NCBI GenBank assembly: GCA_964455485.1
Contig: CAYVXT010000052.1
Coordinates: 1-19,705 of the forward strand
DNA length: 19,705 nucleotides
Source of the DNA: CAYVXT01 sp964455485
Lineage (GTDB): Bacteria; Patescibacteriota; Minisyncoccia; Phycocordibacterales; WO2-35-19
Direction of reading: 5' to 3'
Below are positions 7,890 to 14,436 of this stretch, one piece after another. The notes under the pieces are model-generated. The model was not told the DNA's origin. It saw nothing but the letters and a program-made list of their open reading frames with translations, and searched no databases. The translations under genes were made by a program, and so were the position numbers. Positions within the stretch are counted from its first letter, which is position 1. Each line of letters starts with the position of its first letter.

Positions 7890-7928
7890 GCTTTCGTCGC
7901 AAAGCTCCTCAAGCTTCGCGGTGAAAGC
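7890..7928 (+). other. Long imperfect hairpin directly after tRNA-Ala
   Basis: GCTTTC-gt-CGC-a-AAGCT, loop CCTCA, AGCTT-c-GCG-gt-GAAAGC form 14 base pairs with one 1x1 and one 2x2 mismatch, starting five bases after the encoded CCA. No U-run follows, so it is not a standard terminator. It may mark a 3' trailer processing site or a palindromic repeat. Confidence 0.55.
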
Positions 7929-7973
7929 ACCACATTTGCTTCATCTAGATAACTCGCAATAATCTGCGAAGTG

Positions 7974-8016
7974 TCCCGCGTAGCTCCGATGAAATCGGAG
8001 CGAAGTGGGATTTTTT
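7974..8016 (+). terminator. Intrinsic terminator after tRNA-Ala
   Basis: A perfect inner stem GCTCCGAT-gaa-ATCGGAGC (7983-8001) is extended by an outer stem TCCCGC/GTGGGA (7974-7979 with 8005-8010, one G-U pair) and followed directly by TTTTTT (8011-8016). This is a strong rho-independent terminator for the tRNA transcript. Confidence 0.85.
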
Positions 8017-8024
8017 CGTATTTG

Positions 8025-8033
8025 TGAAATAAT
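8025..8033 (+). promoter_or_regulatory. Extended -10 box seven bases before the GIY-YIG start
   Basis: TGaAATAAT (8025-8033) matches five of six -10 positions plus the TGn extension. Exactly seven bases (TATTTGT) separate it from the ATG at 8041, the same geometry as at dnaX and the ABC exporter, which predicts a leaderless mRNA. No -35 is recognisable. Confidence 0.4.
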
Positions 8034-8040
8034 TATTTGT

Positions 8041-8280
8041 ATGTACTACTGCTACATTTTGAAAAGTTTGAAAGATGGTAGCTATTATGTTGGGTCAACT
8101 AAAGATTTAAAAGAAAGATTAGCTAAACATAACAAAAAAGCAGTGAGGTATTCGTCCACCAAAGCTCCGTTTAAATTAGTTTGGTACTCTGCATTTATAA
8201 CAAAAGAAAAAGCAATTGATTTTGAAATGTATCTGAAATCAAGTTCTGGTTTTGCTTTCAGGAATAAAAGACTAATCTAG
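8041..8280 (+). CDS. Single-domain GIY-YIG endonuclease-like protein
   Basis: The 79-residue protein is almost entirely a GIY-YIG fold: MYYCYILKSLKDGSYYVGST provides both halves of the signature, then KDLKERLAKHNKKAV with the expected Arg, and a C-terminal FEMYLKS that supplies the metal-binding Glu. It resembles the UPF0213/YhbQ group, whose cellular role is poorly defined (nucleic-acid cleavage or repair). I chose the ATG at 8041 because the longer frame from 8005 would start inside the tRNA terminator stem and add a non-family segment. No SD; a -10-like box sits seven bases upstream. Confidence 0.87.
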   Translation: MYYCYILKSLKDGSYYVGSTKDLKERLAKHNKKAVRYSSTKAPFKLVWYSAFITKEKAIDFEMYLKSSSGFAFRNKRLI

Positions 8281-8326
8281 TTCCAATATATAATATGTAC
8301 TGATTTGCACCGATCTATACCGAAGA

Positions 8327-8355
8327 TTGTGTTATCAGTTAATATATGGTAAAAT
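8327..8355 (+). promoter_or_regulatory. Promoter of the 74-aa cysteine-rich gene
   Basis: TTGTGT (8327-8332), a 17-base spacer and TGgTAAAAT (extended -10, 8347-8355) form a good sigma-70-type promoter. The predicted start site, about 8361-8362, falls right at the SD, giving a leader of only about 14 bases. Confidence 0.65.
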
Positions 8356-8374
8356 ACATAGAGAGGACAGAATT

Positions 8375-8599
8375 ATGAGTTGTGATCGATATTCTCACGT
8401 GGGCAGTCATTCTGAAAGAATTAAGTGTAACAAATGTGGCTGGACAGGCACTTTCGGGGATCTGGTGGTCAAACACCATTTTGATCCAGTTACCGTCGAA
8501 AGACTTTGCCCAAGCTGCAATATACAGTTGGGTACTACGAATTATCGTTACTGCGGCGATGCTATCCTGGTCGAAAACTGCAAACAGATCGGGAATTAA
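8375..8599 (+). CDS. Cysteine-rich zinc-ribbon-like protein (74 aa)
   Basis: The 74-residue soluble protein begins MSCDRYSHVGSHSERIKC. Two CxxC knuckles, CNKC (18-21) and CPSC (45-48), predict a zinc ribbon, and further cysteines (3, 60, 69) may form a second site or disulfides. The ATG at 8375 is preferred over an in-frame start at 8327 because a clear SD (GAGAGGA, 8361-8367) and a promoter lie between them. The gene is a closed unit: own promoter, SD, and a strong terminator four bases after the stop. Composition is richer in G+C than the core genes around it. No known family; the zinc ribbon is inferred from cysteine spacing. Confidence 0.82.
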   Translation: MSCDRYSHVGSHSERIKCNKCGWTGTFGDLVVKHHFDPVTVERLCPSCNIQLGTTNYRYCGDAILVENCKQIGN

Positions 8600-8602
8600 C
8601 AA

Positions 8603-8647
8603 GGACCCCCATTATCAGACAAGTCTGGTTAATGGTGGTCTTTTTTT
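8603..8647 (+). terminator. Intrinsic terminator of the 74-aa gene
   Basis: A long imperfect stem, GGACCcccATTAtCAGAC against GTCTGgtTAATGGtGGTC (8603-8640), has a two-base loop and is followed by TTTTTTT (8641-8647). Confidence 0.87.
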
Positions 8648-8815
8648 GTAAAATTTAGGCTGCTACCAAACATTTTTCATATTCCATCATTTTGTACCAT
8701 TCATATAAATCTGTCATCATCGAGTTCCAATCAATCCTACCGTAGTCCACAAATAAAAACATTAGCGCAAGAGCGCTTTTGTTTTTTTGACCAAAAATCG
8801 TACTATTTACACCAC
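8648..8815. other. Gene-poor stretch with a possible minus-strand coding relic
   Basis: No plus-strand gene is visible. On the minus strand, ATG at 8762 to TAA at 8655 encodes 35 residues with a protein-like composition (DYGRIDWNSMM, LYEWYKMMEYEK). The frame stays open upstream to about 8843 without a start codon. It has host-like AT-rich codons but no SD or promoter, and a hairpin overlaps its start. It may be the 3' end of a decayed gene; otherwise nothing is seen. Confidence 0.2.
8755..8788. terminator. Orphan bidirectional hairpin with A and T runs
   Basis: AGCGC-aaga-GCGCT (8764-8777) is extended through a 2x2 mismatch by AAAAACA against a G+T tract (TTTGTTTTTTT, 8778-8788). It looks like a terminator in the plus direction and fairly so in the minus direction, yet no gene ends next to it on either strand. 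Confidence 0.5.
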
Positions 8816-8844
8816 TTGATTTATAATGTGTAATTTGCTATACT
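8816..8844 (+). promoter_or_regulatory. Strong promoter of the 226-aa gene
   Basis: TTGATT (8816-8821), a 17-base spacer and TATACT (8839-8844) preceded by TGc form a promoter with an extended -10. The start site near 8851 leaves a leader of about 90 bases. Confidence 0.78.
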
Positions 8845-8893
8845 TACCTGCAGATCGTTCGTTGATTTTTGATGGACGAAGATACGCTTCACG

Positions 8894-8918
8894 CTCCGGT
8901 TTCGATCGGAGTAAGGAG
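8894..8918 (+). promoter_or_regulatory. Leader hairpin and unused SD-like site before the 226-aa gene
   Basis: Stem CTCCG/CGGAG (8894-8898 with 8907-8911) with an eight-base loop is followed by AAGGAG (8913-8918), an SD-like site with no start codon at the right distance. The working SD is GAGAGG at 8931-8936. The hairpin may tune translation or mRNA stability. Confidence 0.35.
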
Positions 8919-8941
8919 TAAATCTAAACTGAGAGGTTTGT

Positions 8942-9622
8942 ATGGCAGCAAAAAAGAGCAATCTCCTTTCCGCTTTCGGAAAGGCTTTCCAGATTTTCAA
9001 GGCAATCGTCGACGCCGTCAAGGACATCGGGGGCGACGACGAGGACATCACGCGGATTTTGACCGACGAAGATCTCCGCAACGATATCGCCCACCGAATC
9101 ATGCTGGCGAAAGAATCGGCCAAGAGGGCATCAGTGGTAGACGAAGCAGTTGCTCGCCTACAACAGCAGCAGCAAAAGGAAAGGGCTCCCAACGAAGAGT
9201 TCCGTAGCAGAGTCGGCCTCGCAATCGAAGAGTTCATCGCGTTTGTTCGATCCAAAGAGGGCAAGAAGTCGCTCAAACTGTTGCGAATGACGGACAGGGC
9301 GATAACAGTTGTTGAGGAGATTGTTCCACGAACCGAGCAGTCTTACTCTCAGCGCCTTTACCACCGGATTTATTTCGAGGGGCTCGACATGATCACGGTT
9401 CCCCAAAATGACTCCCGGGATCACGACCTGACTGTCTCTTTTCCTCCTTCGGATCCTCAGCGCCGGACGTACCACCTCGAGAACACCACCGAACTTACAA
9501 GGATGGTCACCGGGTTCTGCGAGGAACGATTCATCGGGAACGAAAAGGTCAAGCGAAATCCCGAAGAATTTGTCCCTCACATCAAGAAGGAGATCGAGAA
9601 AATCGCCACAGCGATCGCCTGA
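8942..9622 (+). CDS. Accessory protein of unknown function (226 aa, GC-rich)
   Basis: The 226-residue soluble protein has no signal peptide or membrane segment. The N-terminal ~110 residues are predicted helical: an amphipathic start (SNLLSAFGKAFQIFKAIVDAVKDI), an acidic stretch (GGDDEDITRILTDEDL), then a long charged helix with a five-Gln run (RLQQQQQKERA, about 73-83) that could be a coiled coil. The C-terminal half (from about 125) looks mixed alpha/beta, with a DHDLTVSFPP strand and a basic C-terminal helix. I recognise no family. The start is supported by SD GAGAGG five bases upstream. Third codon positions are mostly C or G, unlike the AT-rich core genes, suggesting a transferred or specially selected gene. 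It has its own promoter and a downstream hairpin. Other frames are open here only because of the high GC. Confidence 0.82.
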   Translation: MAAKKSNLLSAFGKAFQIFKAIVDAVKDIGGDDEDITRILTDEDLRNDIAHRIMLAKESAKRASVVDEAVARLQQQQQKERAPNEEFRSRVGLAIEEFIAFVRSKEGKKSLKLLRMTDRAITVVEEIVPRTEQSYSQRLYHRIYFEGLDMITVPQNDSRDHDLTVSFPPSDPQRRTYHLENTTELTRMVTGFCEERFIGNEKVKRNPEEFVPHIKKEIEKIATAIA

Positions 9623-9645
9623 TTGTCCATCAGTAAATCATACCA

Positions 9646-9667
9646 GGGCGAACCACGTCGTTCGCCC
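9646..9667 (+). terminator. Perfect GC-rich hairpin after the 226-aa gene
   Basis: GGGCGAAC-CACGTC-GTTCGCCC is a perfect 8-bp stem with a six-base loop, 24 bases after the stop codon. It is followed by TCCTACC rather than a U-run, so it may act as a mRNA-stabilising or pausing hairpin instead of a full terminator. Confidence 0.5.
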
Positions 9668-9714
9668 TCCTACCAGAGCACTAATGTCCTGAGTTAAATC
9701 AAAGGATTCAAAAT

Positions 9715-9743
9715 TTGCGTGTTGCGGTGGCAGTGAAATAAAT
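9715..9743 (+). promoter_or_regulatory. Possible promoter of the 130-aa gene
   Basis: TTGCGT (9715-9720) lies upstream of TGaAATAAA (9734-9742), a weak extended -10. The start site would be near 9749, giving a leader of about 44 bases. Weak; read-through from the upstream gene is the alternative. Confidence 0.35.
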
Positions 9744-9792
9744 CCCTGTTTAGTTCTTTCAATTTTTTAGCTTCAATGGTGGAAAGGAACAT

Positions 9793-10185
9793 ATGTCATT
9801 AGCAGACCAACTTTTCAAGTCCGGTGTGCTGACGGAGGCAAAATACCGTCAGCACCAGGCAGACGAACAGATCGAGGCATTCCAACCAGTAAAAAAGGAA
9901 GGAAAGCCGCAAACTTTCGTCACAGCAAACGACCTGGACTCGTGTGCATCAATGACCGAGTTCAAACATGGCGCCAAGGAAATTTTGGGGCGCGACCCTT
10001 TACAAATTGATTCTGTCGTTCAGAAGGCTCATCGCTTCAAGAACGAAGAGGATCCGGCGGCCAAGAAGTTCATCTGGTTCTTCTACGAGCTGCGCGATAG
10101 GATGAGGAAGATTAAGCCTGCCGAGCGCGAGGCACTGCTCCAAAAAGCGTTCCGGCGTCGCGGCTCGACCTTCGAGCTCGAGTAG
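9793..10185 (+). CDS. Accessory protein of unknown function (130 aa, GC-rich)
   Basis: The 130-residue, charged, predicted mostly helical soluble protein starts MSLADQLFKSGVLTEAKYRQHQADEQIEAF and ends in a very basic segment (LQKAFRRRGSTFELE). The first ~60 residues resemble the style of small nucleic-acid-associated proteins, but I recognise no domain, so that is only an impression. The start is supported by AAGGA (9784-9788) four bases before the ATG. Codon third positions favour C and G, as in the 226-aa gene upstream. Thirty bases downstream lies an SD with a five-codon ORF, and then a terminator, so this gene seems to be the first of a two-gene unit whose second member has been lost. Confidence 0.8.
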   Translation: MSLADQLFKSGVLTEAKYRQHQADEQIEAFQPVKKEGKPQTFVTANDLDSCASMTEFKHGAKEILGRDPLQIDSVVQKAHRFKNEEDPAAKKFIWFFYELRDRMRKIKPAEREALLQKAFRRRGSTFELE

Positions 10186-10204
10186 CCAACAGCACGAGAA
10201 CGCG

Positions 10205-10233
10205 AAGGAGGTCATATGTTCATCAAACGATAG
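10205..10233 (+). pseudogene. Five-codon ORF behind a perfect SD (emptied gene or leader peptide)
   Basis: AAGGAGG (10205-10211), four bases, then ATG TTC ATC AAA CGA TAG (10216-10233) encodes MFIKR. The SD is the best in the window. The context AAGGAGGTCATATG closely resembles AAGGAACATATG in front of the 130-aa gene. A terminator begins three bases after the stop. It may be the remnant of a gene whose body was deleted, or a real minimal peptide or decoy translation site. Confidence 0.5.
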
Positions 10234-10235
10234 TC

Positions 10236-10267
10236 AAGCCGGTGCTTACGAGGCCGGCTTTTTATTT
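10236..10267 (+). terminator. Intrinsic terminator closing the accessory block
   Basis: AAGCCGG (10236-10242) pairs with CCGGCTT (10254-10260) around an 11-base loop and is followed by TTTATTTT. Confidence 0.87.
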
Positions 10268-10363
10268 TAATAATATAGGGTTTTTCTGTTGTTTTTCATC
10301 GGTATTAAATTAAACAATCTTTCTCTTTTCGCTCAGAATCTTGTCTAAATACAAACCAATTGT

Positions 10364-10392
10364 TTGACTTTGATTGTATATAACTATATAAT
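10364..10392 (+). promoter_or_regulatory. Near-consensus promoter of the surface protein-FecR-cyclase operon
   Basis: TTGACT (10364-10369), an exact 17-base spacer and TATAAT (10387-10392) make this the closest match to consensus in the window, and the only one without a TGn element. The start site near 10399 rules out the earliest in-frame starts of the downstream frame. Confidence 0.87.
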
Positions 10393-10420
10393 GATGTTCT
10401 TAGGTAATAATCAACTTTTG

Positions 10421-11713
10421 ATGAAAAGAAACATTTTTGAAATTGGTCTTATCACCGCTATTATCTTTTTGGCAGGTTTTGTGTTGCCAAGTAAGCATGC
10501 GGTGGCTCAGTTAGCTCCAAACATTCCTCCATATGCAAATGGTGCAGAAGTCGGCTTGGACGAAAATACTTCACAACTCATAACACTTTCTGGCTATGAC
10601 CAAGACGAAGGCCCTAGTTCGCTCACATTTTCAATTGTTGATGGACCGGTAAATGGTGTTCTATCAGATCTCAATCCTGAAACTGGAGAAGTAACATACA
10701 CACCAAACCAAAACTATTTTGGTAATGATTCTTTTACTTTCAATGTTTTTGATGGAGCTGATTATAGCCTTGAGCCTGGAACTGTATACATATCAGTATT
10801 TCAAGTTGAAGATACAGAGGCGCCATATACTTCAATTTCAACACCTGAATCAAATTCGATAATTGAAGGGGAACATATAAATATTTCAGGCGTAACTACT
10901 GATAATGAAATAGTGGCTTCTACAACAATAGCTTTTTCGCCTTACATAACAGAAGGAGATTATAGTTATTGTGATTATCAAGCATATTCAGAACTGGTGT
11001 CTTTGATAAATACAAATCAAACATCCAACTTTGAGTGGTCGTTTGATTGGGCCCCATCTTCAGATGGTACGTATTGTTTTAGGGCTTATAGTGAGGACAT
11101 AAATGGAAATAAGGAAATTGAATTTGATAGAAATTTTATAGAAGTGCAAAATGTTGGCTTTAAAAAAGTTCTTCCAGTTGTTGTTCCACAAACTCCAACA
11201 TCCAGACCTGGTGGCCATAGACGTCCCACTACAGGAGGTGAGGTTTTAGGTGCATCAACTACTGCTCCACAGATAATACAGGCACCGATTTCTGTACCAG
11301 CAGTAGAACCACTTACTGGTTCGGTAAAAATTGTATGGAAAACAAACATCCCTTCTACTAGCAGAGTGGTTTACGGATCAACTCTAGATGGTCCATACAA
11401 ACTCGATATCGATACCATAAAAAATGGCTATATTTATTCTACGATCGAAAACAGCGCGATGGTAACAAATCATGAGGTGATTTTGAAAAATATAACTGTA
11501 GGTTTGAGTTATAGTTTTCGTGTAGTTTCTAAAATTTCAAATCCAACATTCAGTCCAGAATACAGGTTTACCCTCGGTAAGGATGGGGTGGTGAAATTTG
11601 AAGGAATGTATGGTAATGAAATTGTTATTGAAAATACCAGTAAGACTACTGAAACTATTCACGATTTTGTGAAAGTGAACAATCCTAAAATAAAAGATTT
11701 ATTTGCAAATTAA
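10421..11713 (+). CDS. Secreted multidomain surface protein (cadherin/Ig/FN3-like)
   Basis: From the ATG at 10421 the product has 430 residues. A signal peptide comes first (basic MKRN, hydrophobic core, probable cleavage near AVAQ, residue 30). A cadherin-like/Big_9-type domain spans about 40-128 (GLDENTSQLITLSG, then TYTPNQNYFGNDSFTFNVFDG). An Ig-like domain spans about 130-243 with cysteines 184 and 219. A Pro/Thr/Arg linker contains GGEVLGAS (272-279), and an FN3-like domain spans about 295-386 (VKIVWKTNIPSTSRVVYG). No sorting signal or C-terminal membrane helix is seen. Starts upstream of 10399 are excluded by the promoter; no good SD supports 10421. It is probably an extracellular adhesive or structural protein, first in an operon with a FecR-like protein and a CHASE2 cyclase. 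Domain names are from motif recognition only. Confidence 0.85.
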   Translation: MKRNIFEIGLITAIIFLAGFVLPSKHAVAQLAPNIPPYANGAEVGLDENTSQLITLSGYDQDEGPSSLTFSIVDGPVNGVLSDLNPETGEVTYTPNQNYFGNDSFTFNVFDGADYSLEPGTVYISVFQVEDTEAPYTSISTPESNSIIEGEHINISGVTTDNEIVASTTIAFSPYITEGDYSYCDYQAYSELVSLINTNQTSNFEWSFDWAPSSDGTYCFRAYSEDINGNKEIEFDRNFIEVQNVGFKKVLPVVVPQTPTSRPGGHRRPTTGGEVLGASTTAPQIIQAPISVPAVEPLTGSVKIVWKTNIPSTSRVVYGSTLDGPYKLDIDTIKNGYIYSTIENSAMVTNHEVILKNITVGLSYSFRVVSKISNPTFSPEYRFTLGKDGVVKFEGMYGNEIVIENTSKTTETIHDFVKVNNPKIKDLFAN

Positions 11714-11717
11714 AAAT

Positions 11718-12440
11718 ATGAGAAATTTCTATATTGCTCTTGCAGTTATAATAATAATTTTGCTCGGCTTTTTTTGGTTTAGATCAAGGGGTAGCCATAC
11801 AACATCAAATCATACTGCAAATATGGTATTGAGTATGATAAAGCAAAACGTATACAAGATAGATGGAGCTAAGGTCAAAGAAGAAGTGATAGAGCCTACT
11901 AAAGTGTATGAAGGAGAAGAGGTGGAAACATCTGATACGGGGCGCGCTCTTCTGCAAATGGAAAACGGAACACTTTCAGCTATAGATTATTCTACTAAAC
12001 TAACGGTAAAAACTCATATTGATGACGAACATGCAGGCATATCTCTACTTGCCGGAAATGTATGGTCAACAGTAGAAAAAGTTTTTGGTAAAGGTGAGTA
12101 TTATGAAATCGAAACTCAAAATGCTGTCGCGGTAGTAAGAGGTACTTCTTTTGGTGTGAGTATAGAAGGTGACAATACTGTTCTTGAGGTATCAGAAGGT
12201 GCGGTGCTTTTTGTTCCGATTGATCCAAAAACAGGTAAACGGTTGTATGACAAGGCTGTGCTTGTGCCTGCTGGCAAAAAAGCAATTTTAGGAAGCGCTG
12301 GCGTAATTGAGGTATTTGATATGACCAAAGATGACCTTCAAGATGAGTGGTACATATATAATAATGGTCTTAGCGAAACAACAGCAAGCACTGGGGCATC
12401 GGATGATTTGCACATCTCGGATGTAGAAATAGTACAATAG
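11718..12440 (+). CDS. Membrane-anchored FecR-domain protein
   Basis: The 240-residue protein starts at ATG 11718, four bases after the previous stop; an alternative TTG at 11703 only adds five residues and overlaps the upstream gene. A single membrane helix (about 4-21, FYIALAVIIIILLGFFWF) anchors an external FecR domain (about 65-165): a GEEVETSDTGRALLQMENGT strand, a LLAGNVWSTV strand and the diagnostic AVAVVRGTSFGV (about 137-147), then VLEVSEGAVLF. In FecR itself this domain relays outer-surface signals to an anti-sigma system; elsewhere it is a general extracytoplasmic sensor or scaffold. No sigma factor is nearby, but the next gene is a CHASE2 adenylate cyclase, a pairing known in other bacteria. 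It may pass an envelope signal to that cyclase. Confidence 0.9.
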   Translation: MRNFYIALAVIIIILLGFFWFRSRGSHTTSNHTANMVLSMIKQNVYKIDGAKVKEEVIEPTKVYEGEEVETSDTGRALLQMENGTLSAIDYSTKLTVKTHIDDEHAGISLLAGNVWSTVEKVFGKGEYYEIETQNAVAVVRGTSFGVSIEGDNTVLEVSEGAVLFVPIDPKTGKRLYDKAVLVPAGKKAILGSAGVIEVFDMTKDDLQDEWYIYNNGLSETTASTGASDDLHISDVEIVQ

Positions 12441-12446
12441 TTATAA

Positions 12447-14363
12447 ATGAGGGAATCTCTCTCAAAAAAACTTTTCAAATCTAAAAACATATTTTTGTTT
12501 CTATTTTTTGTATGGGTATTAACATTAGCCGCTTACAAATTTGGTTTTTTTGACCTATCGCAACTCAAAATATATGATCGATTTTTCGTCAGAAAAAATG
12601 TTCCTGCAAACATAGTTGTAGTAGCAATAGACGATGAAAGCATCAAGGAATTAGGAGGTTGGCCAATTGCCAGAAAAGGTTTTGCAAAAGTTCTCAATAA
12701 TCTTAAAGATGCAAAATTTGTTGGTTTTGATGTTTCCTTTACGGAACCATCAAGGTTGGGGGAGGGCGATGATGCAAGTTTTGAACAGGCGTTAGGCGTT
12801 TCCAAACCCGAGGTGTTTTTGGCAGAGCAATTTGATGATAGGGGAACAAAAATTATATTGCCATTAGAAAGATTTCTTAAAAATAGTGATTCATCTTATG
12901 TGAACATGATCTTGAATCAGGATGGGGTGGTCAGAAAATTCCAACCTATGAAAGAAGATCGTGAATCTTTATCTTTGTCATTAGTTGAAAATAAAAGCAA
13001 ATATCCTAACACTGTAAACATAGACTACTACGGTCCTGCCAAAACTTTTCCATACATTTCTTTTATTGATGTCTATAATGATCTGCTGCCCCCAAATACA
13101 TTTAAAGATAAGGCTGTGCTCATAGGTGCAACAGCTCCAGATCTCCATGATATTTTGCAAACTCCATTTGGGGCTATGCCAGGGGTTGAAATTCATGCAA
13201 ATGCCATTGCTACCCTGCAAGCTGAAAAGTATTTTAACCCCATCTCACTAACTCTTTTTGCTTTATTGGTGCTTTGCTTTGATATTCTAGCCATTTTTAC
13301 AATCCTTTACTTTAGAAGAGTGTCTTCTGTTACTACAATTCTTGCGATTTTATTTGTATTGATTCAACTCTTGGGCATCGTTGCTTTTAAGTTTTATTTA
13401 TTGGTCCCAAATTTGTATATCTCACTTTCGTTTATAGTTGTGAGTGGTGTTTTGACTGTGTATCAATATTTTTCTGAATCAAAAGATAAAAAGATGATTC
13501 GTGAAATGTTTCAGTATTACCTAATGCCGGAAGTGATAGATGAACTAGTTTTAAATCCTGAGAAGCTTAGACTTGGTGGTGAAAAAAGAGAAATGAGCAT
13601 TTTATTCTCTGATATTAGAGATTTCACTACTATTTCTGAAAAGCTGTCGCCAGAAGTTTTAACAAATCTTTTGAATGAGTATCTTACAGGTATGACCAAT
13701 GCAGTGATGCAGGAGAGGGGTTTCGTAGACAAGTATATTGGAGATGCGGTAATGGCTTTTTGGGGCGCGCCCGTAATAAATCCTGAACACGCAACATATG
13801 CGTGCCGTGCAGCTATAGAAATGTGTCGTACTCTTAGAGAGTTTAATGTTGGCTGGAAGGAGAGAGGTTTGCCAACACTTAATATAGGCATAGGTATTAA
13901 TACCGGAGACATGGTTGTAGGTAATATTGGCTCAAATAAAAGATTTAACTACACAGTAATTGGCGATGAGGTAAATTTTGGCTCACGACTTGAGGGTTTG
14001 AATAAGATGTATGGAACAGAGTGTTTGATAAGTGAGTCAACGAAAAATGAAATTGGCAAAGATGAAAGTTTTGTTTTGAGAGAGCTCGATCTTGTGACGG
14101 TGAAAGGTAAAAAGGAACCCAAACTAATATTTGAGTTGGTGACAAAAGATATTGATGATAATTTTTCAAATATTTTGAATGAGTTTACAAAAGGCAGAGA
14201 GCTTTATATGAAAACAGACTTCAAGAATGCGGCAATGCATTTTGAAAATGCATTGGCTCTTGGTGAAGATGGCCCGAGTCGCGTATTTCTTGAAAGATGT
14301 AAAAATATGGAAAATAATCCTCCACAAAACTGGAATGGTGTTTATGAGTTTAAGTCGAAGTAA
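12447..14363 (+). CDS. CHASE2-domain class III adenylate cyclase
   Basis: The 638-residue membrane receptor cyclase makes cAMP from ATP. An N-terminal helix (about 14-34) precedes an extracytoplasmic CHASE2 sensor (about 38-262; VVVAIDDESIKELGGWP, FVGFDVSFTEP, KAVLIGATAPDLHD, PGVEIHANAIATL). Three more helices follow at about 266-341, then a cytoplasmic class III cyclase domain (about 375-560). Catalytic residues are present: metal-binding Asp389 (FSDIRDFT) and Asp433, purine-selecting Lys429 (DKYIGD) and Thr503 (YTVIGD), and the transition-state pair Asn510 and Arg514 (VNFGSRLEG). Lys plus Thr favours ATP over GTP. A C-terminal TPR-like helix pair (about 580-620) may dock partners. It lies six bases after the FecR-like gene. 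No cAMP receptor is in the window. Confidence 0.95.
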   Translation: MRESLSKKLFKSKNIFLFLFFVWVLTLAAYKFGFFDLSQLKIYDRFFVRKNVPANIVVVAIDDESIKELGGWPIARKGFAKVLNNLKDAKFVGFDVSFTEPSRLGEGDDASFEQALGVSKPEVFLAEQFDDRGTKIILPLERFLKNSDSSYVNMILNQDGVVRKFQPMKEDRESLSLSLVENKSKYPNTVNIDYYGPAKTFPYISFIDVYNDLLPPNTFKDKAVLIGATAPDLHDILQTPFGAMPGVEIHANAIATLQAEKYFNPISLTLFALLVLCFDILAIFTILYFRRVSSVTTILAILFVLIQLLGIVAFKFYLLVPNLYISLSFIVVSGVLTVYQYFSESKDKKMIREMFQYYLMPEVIDELVLNPEKLRLGGEKREMSILFSDIRDFTTISEKLSPEVLTNLLNEYLTGMTNAVMQERGFVDKYIGDAVMAFWGAPVINPEHATYACRAAIEMCRTLREFNVGWKERGLPTLNIGIGINTGDMVVGNIGSNKRFNYTVIGDEVNFGSRLEGLNKMYGTECLISESTKNEIGKDESFVLRELDLVTVKGKKEPKLIFELVTKDIDDNFSNILNEFTKGRELYMKTDFKNAAMHFENALALGEDGPSRVFLERCKNMENNPPQNWNGVYEFKSK

Positions 14364-14389
14364 TCCTTTTAAATATTCCCACTAGTTAT

Positions 14390-14418
14390 TTTACATAAAC
14401 AATTTTGCTTGATATATT
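14390..14418 (+). promoter_or_regulatory. Promoter of the TPR gene
   Basis: TTTACA (14390-14395), a 17-base spacer and TATATT (14413-14418) preceded by TGa form a strong promoter with an extended -10. Transcription would start near 14424-14426, directly at the SD AGGAGG (14425-14430), so the leader is only about 12 bases. Confidence 0.83.
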
Positions 14419-14436
14419 CTGGGTAGGAGGGACCTT

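Noticed and set aside
8005..8040. Longer N-terminus for the GIY-YIG protein
   Set aside because: The start codon would lie in the tRNA terminator stem, and the extra residues are not part of the domain.
8869..9207. Alternative 112-codon plus frame overlapping the 226-aa gene, and long minus frames at 8821-9276 and 9158-9580
   Set aside because: These frames are open because the region is GC-rich. They lack an SD, give Arg/Ser-rich low-complexity products and conflict with the well-supported start at 8942.
9646..9667. Integron attC-like site (GGGCGAAC...GTTCGCCC)
   Set aside because: The stem has a six-base loop and lacks the R/L box layout and extrahelical bases of attC; no integrase is present in the window.
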